A stretch of 64,000 bases of DNA, taken from Cololabis saira (Eukaryota > Chordata > Actinopteri > Beloniformes > Belonidae). Below, in pieces: positions 53,711 to 64,000 of the stretch; the stretch's first letter is position 1; the number at the start of each line of letters is the position of its first letter. Location of the stretch: positions 5,513,769-5,577,768 of the forward strand of contig NC_084610.1 in NCBI RefSeq assembly GCF_033807715.1, given 5' to 3'. A program made the translations under genes and the position numbers. The notes beneath the pieces were generated by a model that worked only from the letters and a program-made list of their open reading frames with translations, made no database searches and was not told the DNA's origin.

Positions 53711-55789
53711 ACACTGTAAACACAGTCCTGGAACTAGTGTTTGCAAACTCAGTTCATTTTATGCACTATGGTTACTCTGAGTGACCCACCAAAGTGATCC
53801 GGTTCACTCCGGTCAGTGTTGTTGACAATAACGGGCCACGAGTGGAAAACGTCAGAGGATCATGTCCTTCAAACACGATTGCAAATACTGAGAAGTATGT
53901 CTGATGTTTTTGTTGATCTGGGCGGTTTGTGAGAAGCTGAACTGAAATCCAGTTAACACCTAAGCGCTATTATTGCTAGGTCAAACGTTTACCGCCTTCT
54001 TAAACTTTTAATCTAAGTTTGATTGATTTGACAAGACTAGAAACTGCATTACAGTGTCAAAGCGTAGATAAAGTCAAAGTCAATTCACTACACATCTGCA
54101 GTCTAAAACTAAAACTCCACCATGCCGGAGCAAAAAGAAAAAAAAAAACTTTGATCCTGCTCTGTGAACCGACACAAATCTCTTTTTTTGCCAATCAAAA
54201 TATCTTACAGACACATCAGGAAAAATGGTCCAAAAAAGAGACCTTCAGCTCACACCAAAGCACAAAGAATTAAACCTCAAGTCCCGGCTAGGGTATAAAA
54301 ATGCTTTCTCATCATCCTGAGGTACAGCTGAAGGATGAACTTGAAATCAATTTTCCTTTTTAGACATCCCGCCCTCTCTTCTTATTTTTTAAATAACCGG
54401 CCTCCTTGGCTGCAGCCTCCTTGCTGTCCTAAACTCTTCATGAGACACTGAAGCTCATGGCTTTTGAAGTCGGGAGAAGAGATCTCGGGAATATGTCTGG
54501 CCATATTTAAAAAGAAAAGAGTTATCATTGGGCTTCTGATTTGAAAATGTGAAATCCAAGGACCTTTGCAGTTTAATCTGTATTATTTGACACGTTTAGC
54601 TGCTTCTCCCACAGAGACGAAGAAAAATAGATGGGTGAAATGAAATCCTGTGGATATAAGAAAGTAAGTACCAGCTGAATTTGTCTGAATTTAACATTAG
54701 GAAAACACAAAACATTCCCATCATGAGTTTTTGATTTTGTATATACCCTCTTATCAAACCACAGAATTAAACTAATCCTAAATGAAGACATTTCTGGTTT
54801 TTGGGATCATCAAACTTATAAAAAGGTTTCCCTACTAGCGTGAAAATGATGTAACTTGCTGACAAAAAAAGAAAAGGAATTGAGAAGATCACCAAAATGT
54901 TTGGATTGATGATTGTAGCTGCTGAGATATTTCGTGGATCTGGACCAGATTTCTGCAAATGACATGTGAAGGAGTGACAGTCCCATCCATTCAGAAAACA
55001 TGGGTAAAGACTACTTTTAAAGAAAAAAGCGATTATAAAAAGTACTGTAATCTGAACACTGTTTTCCGTCTGTGTTGCTGGGGGACTACAGTCTTCAGAG
55101 CTGTAAAGGCCTGCAGGCGAAAAGAAAACACAATGTTTTCTTGCGCTGAATACAGAAATCAAAACAGAAGAAGTCACACAAGCAGAAGGATCACTTGTCT
55201 GCGACGAGCTCCGGCTTCTAACATTTCCATTCAGAGCTACAAAGTGATCTTCAAAGCATGGTGGTAAAGTCAGCGTATGAATTATATATTCTGCTCAGCT
55301 ATTCTCTCAGTTTCAACTCCACAGCATGTTGGTGTTTACAGATATTTTCTTACGTACACATGAAAGCTTGCCTTGAACTGAAATTTTAAATAATGACGAA
55401 TACAGATCTGCCAAAATGCAAAAGGGCTACACTCTTAACTGGGTTAAAAACACATTACATTAGTGAAGTTATTCGAAATTTTCCTTAAGCCCTCTCTGGG
55501 CGATCCCTCATAAATTCAAGAGCACAGACTAAGAGAAAAGAATCCAGCTGAAAATTTGACTTTGACAGCATCTTTGAGCCTCATTAAACCCACAAATGGT
55601 GCGGTGAACATCAACCTTTTGAAAGAAATATGCCAGAAGTTGTAACATGCCAAAGTGATATCTACTGGTGCTGATGATGGGTAGGGTGCAATGACCCTGA
55701 CATGAAAACTGATCAAAGAGGATAAATGAGTGTAGTGGTGTTTCAACGGTGGCCTCTATGTAACCTGGCCACACTGCATGCCAACGTCA
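53711..55789. other. Single-copy-like sequence, no gene seen
   Basis: The 136-codon minus-strand frame at 54,767-55,177 and its plus-strand shadow lack any domain I recognise. Short poly-A and poly-T tracts only. Confidence 0.42.
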
Positions 55790-56300
55790 GGAGGGTCGGC
55801 CAAATCTTCCGCTTAATGTCACACAGCTAATCACCTTAAAATCAACCACAGATCAGCTGGTTGTGTGAATTTATGCCAAAAGGAAAGAGGGAGGGGTAAA
55901 TATATGCGCGAGTGTGTGGAAATGCAAACCTCTATCCAGTCTGAGGGCTCTGTAATTAAGCAAAAATGAAAAGCAGCAGTGAGGTTCTAATGTTTGGCAA
56001 GTATTAATTAATTGCTGATGGAAACAAGGGGAGGATGGGGGTCAGTTCATTTCCTCGCTCTTATCTAAGCCACACAGAAAGGTGCTTGCAATTGTCATGT
56101 AAAGTGCACGTTTTTGATTGGCATGTCATCAACATTTTGTAGGGATGATTGCTGCTTCTCAGAGGGAGTTTTTCAGGGCAATTAGCGGGTCCCTTCTATA
56201 ATCTGTCAGAAATCTGACAGCTGAAGTTTCGGCTTGATTTTTCGTGGCGCTGCATCAACATGAAGAATCAAAGGCATTATTGCATTATTGGCGACAAATA
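55790..56300. promoter_or_regulatory. Candidate conserved non-coding element
   Basis: Non-repetitive, dense in homeodomain-type cores (CTGTAATTAAGC, TATTAATTAATTGC, GGCAATTAGC). A palindrome CTGTCAGAAATCTGACAG lies at 56,203-56,220, whose arms are TGACAG sites of the MEIS/TGIF type. An octamer-like AATGCAAAC lies near 55,922. This is the most enhancer-like block of the flanks, but conservation is untested. Confidence 0.3.
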
Positions 56301-58044
56301 CAATTAGGATGAAAAGATAAAGACATGCAAGAGAATGTGAAGAGAGCAACAAACAAATCAATCAATTATTAAGGTGGTGTGTGATTTTTTTTAAATCAGC
56401 TTTCTGGGAAGACATGGGACAACAGTTCAGGGAATCATGCCAAAACAAACTGACACGGCTGTAGTATATCTGTCATGCCCCCACTAACAGACATTGTTCT
56501 CTTAAACAAATGCTTGTTTAAAAGAATATTTGCTGCATTTCCATTGTCTGCCTGATTTATACTCATAGCAATGTATTTGATACACCTATGCTCATTTTGT
56601 GTTGCATTTTTGCAGCCAACATGCATCAAATAAATTGGTCAAGCAGGTGTCTGGGAAACAAATGATTGTATTATTTTTGCTTGACATAATGGTACAGAAT
56701 ACAGATCCCATTTCACGACATCTTCGGGATCCCAATAGGCCAGTTTTGCACAGGGGCTCTCAGTACAGGGCAGTTGTAATGTTTCACAAGGAAGTTTGCA
56801 CAATGCTGAAATAACAGTTTGGGAAAGCATCCCAAATTCTTTGCAATTTGACCCTGATAAGCATTATTTTTAATTTAAAACATGTTCTCTCAGCCTTTTA
56901 CATAGCTCTGAACTCTGAAAGACCTGTTAACTCGGTTACATTGAGATGTTCCACTGGGAGCCATGTAAAGATTACAAAGTATTACTCAACTCTTTTGAAA
57001 CATGGTTCTGGAGTTGAAATAAGGACTATTTTTTTCTTTGATAATGTATTGTGTTAGTGAAACATTCAGTTTCACATTATTTCAGTGACTTTCAGATAGT
57101 TGTATTCTAGTTTTATTTACAGTATACCATACAGAGTTCTTCAAGATTGTTGGAAACCAATTTATGCATTTGAATTTTAGAAAAAACATCAGATAGTTAA
57201 AGAGCAGTTCAGAGATTCGTCACTTCAAATGTAGTAGCAGCTGTATGAAGTTAGATAATTATACAACTCCATGATTCAAAATTGTACTTTAGGCAAGGTA
57301 CCGTCTTCCAAATGGATTTCAAGTGTGAATATTAAATATGATGATTAATACAGTAAATTCAAGTGTATTGGGCTAAATCTTACACAAATTGTAATGCATT
57401 ATCAAATTATATATTATTAGACTGCCTTTGTACTGATGCGAGGGGCATGTTAATGCTAATGCTGTTTGAGACTGACTTAGTTCTAACTTTTCATACTACT
57501 GTCCAAAAGTCGTAGGCACCTTTCATTTTTCAGTCCCTTTGTGATGATATAAACTGAAAAAAGTGCACATTTTTTTAAGTAGACCCATTATTGGTCTTTT
57601 TATTTTCTTAAATAACCGGCATAGGAAATACCAATATTGGTTGGCCTCAAAATAGTATATACATCAAATAAAACCACAATAATGGCAATAATTTATGTTT
57701 AAGAGATCCAGGTATTCCTTTGGTTGTATCTTAAAGAGATTGGAAATTTAAAGGAATGTCATCAAAACTTGGATCAAACAAAGAGTCCCGAGGTGCCTAA
57801 TGGCTGGTGCCGACGTAGATGCAACTTCATGCAGAAATCACTTATCCTACCTTTAAATTAATTTGATGCATCTGCAAGCACAACTGCTAGCGGTCTAGTA
57901 CCCATGCAGTCTCAGACTGTTGCATGGCAAGCTTCAAAGGTTTCTATCAAGACACCTTCTTCATTCTTTCACCTTTCATCCAGAAGGCATCATCATTTGG
58001 ATGGAAGGTAAAAAATATTCAAGAACCATGAAAGGGACCTGCTA
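56301..58044. other. Single-copy-like sequence, no gene seen
   Basis: AT-rich, no recognised exon, RNA gene or repeat. Confidence 0.42.
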
Positions 58045-58552
58045 TAGGGCTTTTCCACCAACCCAAATCAATGCTGGTGCGAGTGCTGGTGCAAGAACGA
58101 GTTCCAAACAGGTCCTACATAGAAGTGGTTTGCTTTTTGACCTCATTAATGCAAAGTAGTTGTGCCATAACACTACATAACAGTGTCAGGAGAGTAAGTC
58201 TTTTTAGAGTCACATGTTTGCTGTACAGTAGACATACTGTATTTTTGATTGCATTATTAAATCAGTAAGAATGCATCCAGAATATCCTGGTATGACATGT
58301 TTTCAACTCAGAGAGGTTGTTTAATTAGTGTGGTTGCATAGATTTGGTTGGTTACAATCATCACAGCCCCCGCTGTGACGTGGTGGTTCTTGTTTCGGGC
58401 CCAACAAGGATTTGAGGCCAGCGGACAACCAGTTTTCTTGGCACTGAGTCGATGCTTTCCTTGCAGCTGGTGGTCCAAAAGCAACGAACTGGTGCCAAGT
58501 CTGGTCATTAGCACCGAACTAGCACTGGAACCGCTTTGGTGGAAAAGCCCTA
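58045..58552. mobile_element. Short MITE, superfamily uncertain
   Basis: TAGGGCTTTTCCACCAA (58,045) and TTTGGTGGAAAAGCCCTA (to 58,552) are inverted. The flanks CTA/CTA fit a 3-bp duplication, and TA/TA is possible if the ends are set 1-2 bp further in. The interior has GCTGGTGC-rich subterminal repeats and no transposase. Confidence 0.65.
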
Positions 58553-59889
58553 CTAGAGGTCAAGCAATCTAAACTTGGAGGGTACTTAATAGGTAAGGGG
58601 CAGAAGAAAAACAAACATCTGCTGCATTCATTTATATTCATTATTTTGTACTTTCATGTTTATTGCATGCTTATGCAACTTGGGATAATTTAAAGTTTTA
58701 GGTGTTAGATAACAAACTGGAGGTTTAATCTTAAAACAATTGGGAGTTTCTGCAGAAACAGCAGTTGTTATTGCTTAAAAGTTCAACATTTGCAACCTAA
58801 TGCAGAAATCTAGTTGAGTTAATGTATTTATACCACAAAAAAAAGCACTGAAGTATTGAAGGCAGTCAGGCTTGACTCTGGGAAAAGGCATATTTTTGTT
58901 GTTATGAGTTCAGTCTCAACTGATTTTTCAATTGCACAAAAAGAAAACCAATCTGAAAAGCAGGACGACAGTAAATATATCGACCTATTCTTCTTTTGAA
59001 GAAATTCAAAGCAGGACATCAATGTTAACACAACCAACTCTTCACATAATCTATAACTCGGCATTCAGAAAGATGGTTTACAAATCAGCAAGACTTTGTT
59101 GCTTCTTTTTATATCTCTCACACTGCAAATCAAAATTGAATTTTGACTCAAGACAACACAACGACTAACAAATGGTGTTTCTGCAAGTGTAGTACAAAGC
59201 AGATTTATATTATGACCTTCAAATGTAATTAGTATCCAAGATAAATAAGCCATACATTACTGGTGCCTACTGCAGGGGCCCGTCTGCAGCCACATTTGTA
59301 AGGAGGGAAGAGGGATTTCTTGGCTTACCTAGAGGAGAGAAGAAAGAAAGAGTGATCATCACGTTACTGTCGAAGTATTCATAATTAATACCTCTCCAGG
59401 GTGAAAGACGCAGACACAGTTGCAGTGTGAGGTGTAAACACAGAGCTGAATTCTGTTTGCTGACCTGAGGCTATTCAGCATCTGTTCTCCTCAAGTGTCG
59501 CAAAAATGGGAACTTTCTGGAGTGCTTTTAGACATTTTGACTCAGGAGAGTGGGTTGAGGGTGACGGTTAACAAAACAAGCAGGTCTCCGATGTTCAATA
59601 ACTGCAATTCAAGAAGGTTTTTTTCTGTTGGCAGCCCCTGTCAGATGGGCTAAAAGCAGTTTTTGTCTGTTAGTTTTCAGATACAAAGCTGGGTGCAGGA
59701 AGCTGGATCCCTGATGCATGGTTGAAACGGCATCTCTACCACACATGCAGACGCACGCATTCCCTCAAAGCCTGGGAACTTTTTTCCCTTTTTTTCCCAG
59801 CAAGAAATAGGCCACTAAAGTAAATAAGCCACTCTGATCTTTATTTCAAAGGAAGACATATGATGTTTATCGCAATAAAATGAATTTGG
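58553..59889. other. Single-copy-like sequence, no gene seen
   Basis: No recognised feature. The small frames at 58,828-59,253 overlap on opposite strands and have no domain. Confidence 0.42.
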
Positions 59890-60170
59890 AGAAATGATTC
59901 AAAAAGCCGCCATGCGGCGAATGCGAGGGGGAAAGGCGGGATGAAGTGAGCCAGCTGGGAACGGGGGGCCTGTGTGTGCAGGGAATGACAGAATGACGAG
60001 GCAGGAGCCGGGCTGCCTCGGGGGTTCTGGCCGTGCTCTCATTGATTTCTCATTAGTAAATTCAAACCTCAATTTCATCAGCCAGGGAGGGAAGGGAGAC
60101 GACAAAGGCATGGCAGGTATTTTGGTTTTATTCCCCACCAGAGGGGGAACTTGTGCTGGTGATTAGGATG
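59890..60170. promoter_or_regulatory. Candidate conserved non-coding element
   Basis: Higher GC than its surroundings and non-repetitive. It contains CTCATTGATTTCTCATTAG and CAATTTCATCAGCCAGG. Offered only as a place to test conservation. Confidence 0.2.
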
Positions 60171-63100
60171 TACGGGATGGGTGGGGGGGGGGTCTTTGAA
60201 TCTGCAAGACTTCTGCCCAATTAGCCCGTCTTGAGAAGAAAAAAGAATCTGGATTTCCTTGAGCAGTTTTCTGCAAAGATTGATGCATCATTAGCTGAGG
60301 ATTTTGTCATTCTTTCTGCATCTAAAAGCACAGGAGAATGGGCCTTGAGAGGCTCAAAGGGCTAAGAGAGACACTGGGTATTAGACATGTCACATTTACC
60401 TGATCCTGCTTGTAAAGAGCCGAGAAACACTGGTCAGATGGCACCTTTCATTGTCAAGTCGGGTGTAATGATTCAGAGCGTGCACAACTCCCAGGTTAGG
60501 CGGTAATGTGCACTGAACGGTTGGTTAGGTGCATCTTTTTCAACAAATTAGACAGGTCAGTTATATCGTGTTAAGCCAGGGACACTAGTTTCAGAAAACT
60601 CTCATTAGATGGCACTGTGTACTCTCCAGCCACTGAGGAGGAATAGCTGGGAAAGCTGCTGCTTTTTTTAGGCTGCACTTTATGAGAATAAAGATTGGTT
60701 TTTATCTGTCAAATATCGTACTGTGGGAGAACGACTGCAGTATCTGTGGGCATGTTAAAAGAATACCGCATTTTATTGCTGCTGGAATCAAAAAAAAAAA
60801 AAAAAAAAAGAGTCATTGCTTCTGATGTATCGGCCTCGAGATCAGGGGGATTCATATCTGTAGCATCAATGTGCTGGACGACAATGAAAGCAACAGTGAC
60901 AAGACAGAGAGATATGGGCCTTTTTTCCCAGCAAGATGAGTACAGAAGGATGAAAGAGATTCCCATTTGCTATGTCAGAATATAAAGAGGCCTTTTTCTG
61001 GTGTTATTTTAACAGATGCAAACGAAGATGTAGATACAATCTCAGCATTTATGTGGCGGCGCTGCATCTAAATGGAGCTGCTATCGATGCGAACACACAC
61101 TTGCACACCACTGCTGCTTCTCATTAACTAATTTTCACAGACGAACTGCGGAGGCACAAATAACCACATCTGGATGTGATGCATCACTGAGCAGGCAAGA
61201 TGGGATGCAAGAGCGGGTAGCTGCGTAGATGCCAAGAGGGCACAGAAGTGAACAGGAGGTAGCGAAAACCAGTCACAACAAGTAAGTCGTGGCCAACAGG
61301 AAAAACGTCAAGGACAAAGTCAAGTCCTGATCAGCTTTAAGTAACTCCTTTCCAGCGCTTTTATCAGTCCTTATGACAACAACTTTCAGATGGGGTGGGG
61401 GAGAACAGCAGGATAACGCATCTTGTGATCAAAAGAGTCCATCTTATCATCCTCTATCCTTTCCTCCAAGAAACGCGAGGCTCATGCTGCACCAGGCGTG
61501 ACTACGCACCGAGGTAGTGGATAAAAGGGAGAGTGATGGGCGAGGGGGAGTGGAGGGACTGCAGGATGTGTCGATCTTCATCAGCTGGGGCCCCTTAGGG
61601 GAGAAGGATTAGTGGGCAAAACCAGTGGAAGCACCAAGTAGTGTTCTGATGGATAAACACTAACAACTTCACACATGCACAGCGGAGGTATTAGTCTAGC
61701 TGTGCTTTAGTTAAGTACATAATGACACAAAAAGTCTGAATCCAATGCTTATTTTTTTAAGCCTAGCCAGCCATTCTAATTGTTTTCTTCTTCATGCAAA
61801 GAATTAGTTTGGTTCTTCTGAATTTAGCTTTGAGTTTGAAAGGGAAATCCCAGCAGATACACAAGAAACTGCCTCTGAACACTACTGGATAAGATTAGCC
61901 AATAAGAAACCAACAAAGCATCCAAAACGGTTTGCGAAGAAGGAACGCTGGTGAATGACACGTCAGTTTTGCGGTAAAACCTTGTCAATCAAATGTGTTG
62001 TTAGCATTTCTGCAACCACCTTGGTTGTCTTGAATAAGGGCTTTTGGAAGCCCCATGTATGTCTCATGGAATAAAGCCCGACCGCCCCACTGCAACTGGT
62101 TTGGTACATTCTGTACCCGCTGGAAATAGCTGGCAAGGATATGTTTTTCTACAGAGTTTCTACCCAAGAGTGATTCTCCCCGAGAATGGGATAAAAAGTG
62201 AGTTTTAGCGAATGCTACAGATCTGAAAGTTTTCCTCAGTCAAGAACTATTAGTTGAGAGGCTGCCATAAAATAAAAATCATCTCTCAAGAACATGTTTG
62301 CATTTTCTGGTGTGATTAACTCAATAATACACCAGCTATCACCTCTTGGGTATACCTGACAAATGGAAAGTCAGCTTTGGTTCCCATAGCGCAGCGATCT
62401 GACAGTAGATGTCTTGGTTAAATGTAGTATCTTAGCAGGTTTATTATTTAGCTCTTTCCCACCCAAATCACAATGGACTCCCTTGTCTCATTCTCACTTT
62501 CATCACCAAATGCATATCCCAACAGGGAACTGAGGACACACCCTTGCCCTACGAATCTCCCAGGAGGAGCTGTGAATTTCCTACCAGTATGTGTACAGCT
62601 AGCCAACGTCTGTGTGAAGGGTAAGCAGCTTCCGCCGCCTGCGGCAGAGAAATGCCCTCCAAGCATAATTGCCATGAATCTCCCCACTGCATAAACGGTG
62701 TTATCACAGTTTGTGTAATTGTGAAAGCTGTGATCAGCATGAAGAAAGCCTGTGTGCATGTGTGTGTTTGCAGGGTTGGAAAGAGATACTTTCCTATTCT
62801 TCCCTGTGTCTTGTTCTCTTTATCATCATATAAGCAATTAGCACAAAGGTCAAATTGGCGAGAACAGTGAAAATGAAGCTTACATGAGGTTGCACATGGG
62901 TGAGGACGTATCTGCAAGAGTCCTAGTGTACATATTTGTTTGCGTTATTGGTGTTTGCAGACAAGCACAGGCCCACGCCTGCGTTTTGTGTTCACCTAAG
63001 GGGTAGTGATGGCCCGATTCTCTTTTGGATGAAGGGGAAGGACTAAGGTCTCCATTACTTCTAATTTGCAAATCAGCATTTCACATTTTCGCATCTTTAA

Positions 63101-64000
63101 CACCGTGACTTGATAGCATGCTGAAATAGTTGCCAGTTGTATGAACTGATCAGTCAGCTTTCCAAGCTGTTCAATAAATTATTTCTGCTTGCAGCCATTG
63201 ACAAATGCAAATAAATGCCTACAAAACAAGGTGACTGAGATGACCATATTGGAAGTTAGCCTTCTGGAGGCTAAAATCACTCATCCTGGAAGTAGCTTGT
63301 GACTTATGACAAAACAAAGTAGCAGCGAATTTGCATGTTCAGGGGAATATTTTGGCCCAACCCCCTTGTATCAAGTGATACTGGGAGGGATAGTAGGCAT
63401 TGACATGTAGGAAATAAGGGTTAGGATTCATGGAAATCAAAGGAAAATTCAGAATAGACTTAAAATCTCTGGTTGAATTGCCAAGGCATAAAGGAAAGCT
63501 GAAGTGATGAGTCTGCTATTCCGTTGGATGTCTTTGTGTTGTTGGTTAAATTTTCAAAAGATGTGTTAAATGAATGACATTTGCAAACCCTTGTAGGCTT
63601 TTTAGTGATAAAAAATGTAATTTTCTCCAATGGAACTTCCTGTGGTGCTGACAGATATAAAAAAAAGCTGACCTGTGATTTTAATAAAAGTTCTGTTACA
63701 GTTATGTCTTGTTTCAGAATAATGAAACTCTTACAACATACAAAAGGTATTTTAGATAGAAGTTTAGCTCTAACTTCAGGGTTTAGGAGGGGAATCTTCC
63801 ATGTTGACACGTCTATTGCCAAAAAGTCCTCCAAATTAAATCACAAAGATATTGTTTGTCCTTCCCATCTACAGCACAACAAAACATAGAAGCACTTCTG
63901 CTTTCCATCAACAGGACAAGATTACATGAATGTGTCCTGCAGGATCATTTCAAAGCAATCTTAGGAAAATAAATTGCTGTATGAATATCGTGTAAGAACA
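60171..64000. other. Single-copy-like sequence, no gene seen
   Basis: Contains a poly-A run at 60,789-60,808 and a G run at 60,182-60,192. The longest frames (62,549-62,917 and 63,460-63,834, minus strand) have no recognisable domain. No tRNA or rRNA. Confidence 0.42.

Noticed and set aside
62448..62917. Overlapping 103- and 122-codon minus-strand frames as an exon
   Set aside because: No domain recognised, plus-strand shadow of similar length, no credible splice sites with matching phase.

Overview
The window looks like gene-poor DNA, intergenic or intronic, from a teleost fish, probably a spiny-rayed one. Evidence: long (CA/TG)n and (TA)n microsatellites, remnants of Tc1-like and pogo-like transposases, a tRNA-derived SINE type that I recognise from fish, hAT and TTAA-target MITEs, and a very abundant fish repeat whose ends read AGGGCCCGAGCAC and GAGTGCGAGGGCCCG. 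I found no convincing host protein-coding exon on either strand. All recognisable coding sequence is decayed transposon: Tc1-like at 4.4 and 7.4 kb, pogo-like at 22.7 kb, LINE at 52 kb.

Layout: 1-25,431 is single-copy-like sequence with scattered old SINEs, two Tc1 remnants, a decayed pogo-like element next to a long (TA)n, microsatellites and a few homeodomain-site-rich stretches that may be conserved non-coding elements. 25,432-53,710 is one mobile-element structure of about 28 kb. 53,711-64,000 is again single-copy-like, with one short MITE and two possible conserved non-coding blocks.

The 28-kb structure is the main content. Its outer shell is a hAT-type element with termini TAGGGGTGTAAC...GTTACACCCCTA at 25,440 and 53,702, flanked by a perfect 8-bp target-site duplication (ATGCAAAC). 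Inside, 25,910-53,164 is an array of nine bodies of one repeat superfamily. Each body ends in the same ~37-bp tail, and 11 short hairpin heads sit in three clusters. If heads are opening brackets and tails are closing brackets, the order is a valid nesting. The seven type-b/c heads pair with the seven family-1 bodies, and the type-a heads pair with the two diverged family-2 bodies. This suggests Russian-doll self-insertion into the (ATT)n spacer between head and body.

Family-1 bodies consist of ~460-bp A units followed by ~128-bp B units. Each B unit carries a GC box (CCCCGCCCC) directly followed by an inverted CCAAT box (CTGATTGGTT). I count about 40 GC/CCAAT pairs, including 42-bp direct repeats with the pair in the opposite CCAAT orientation. 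Two bodies also carry a 1.5-kb insert with a CpG-rich segment holding two GCCGCCATCTTGG (YY1-type) sites, and a third body has a related single-site segment. Family-2 bodies carry three CTCF-like motifs each. The array is therefore dense in general promoter- and insulator-type motifs. That it does anything is inference, not shown here.
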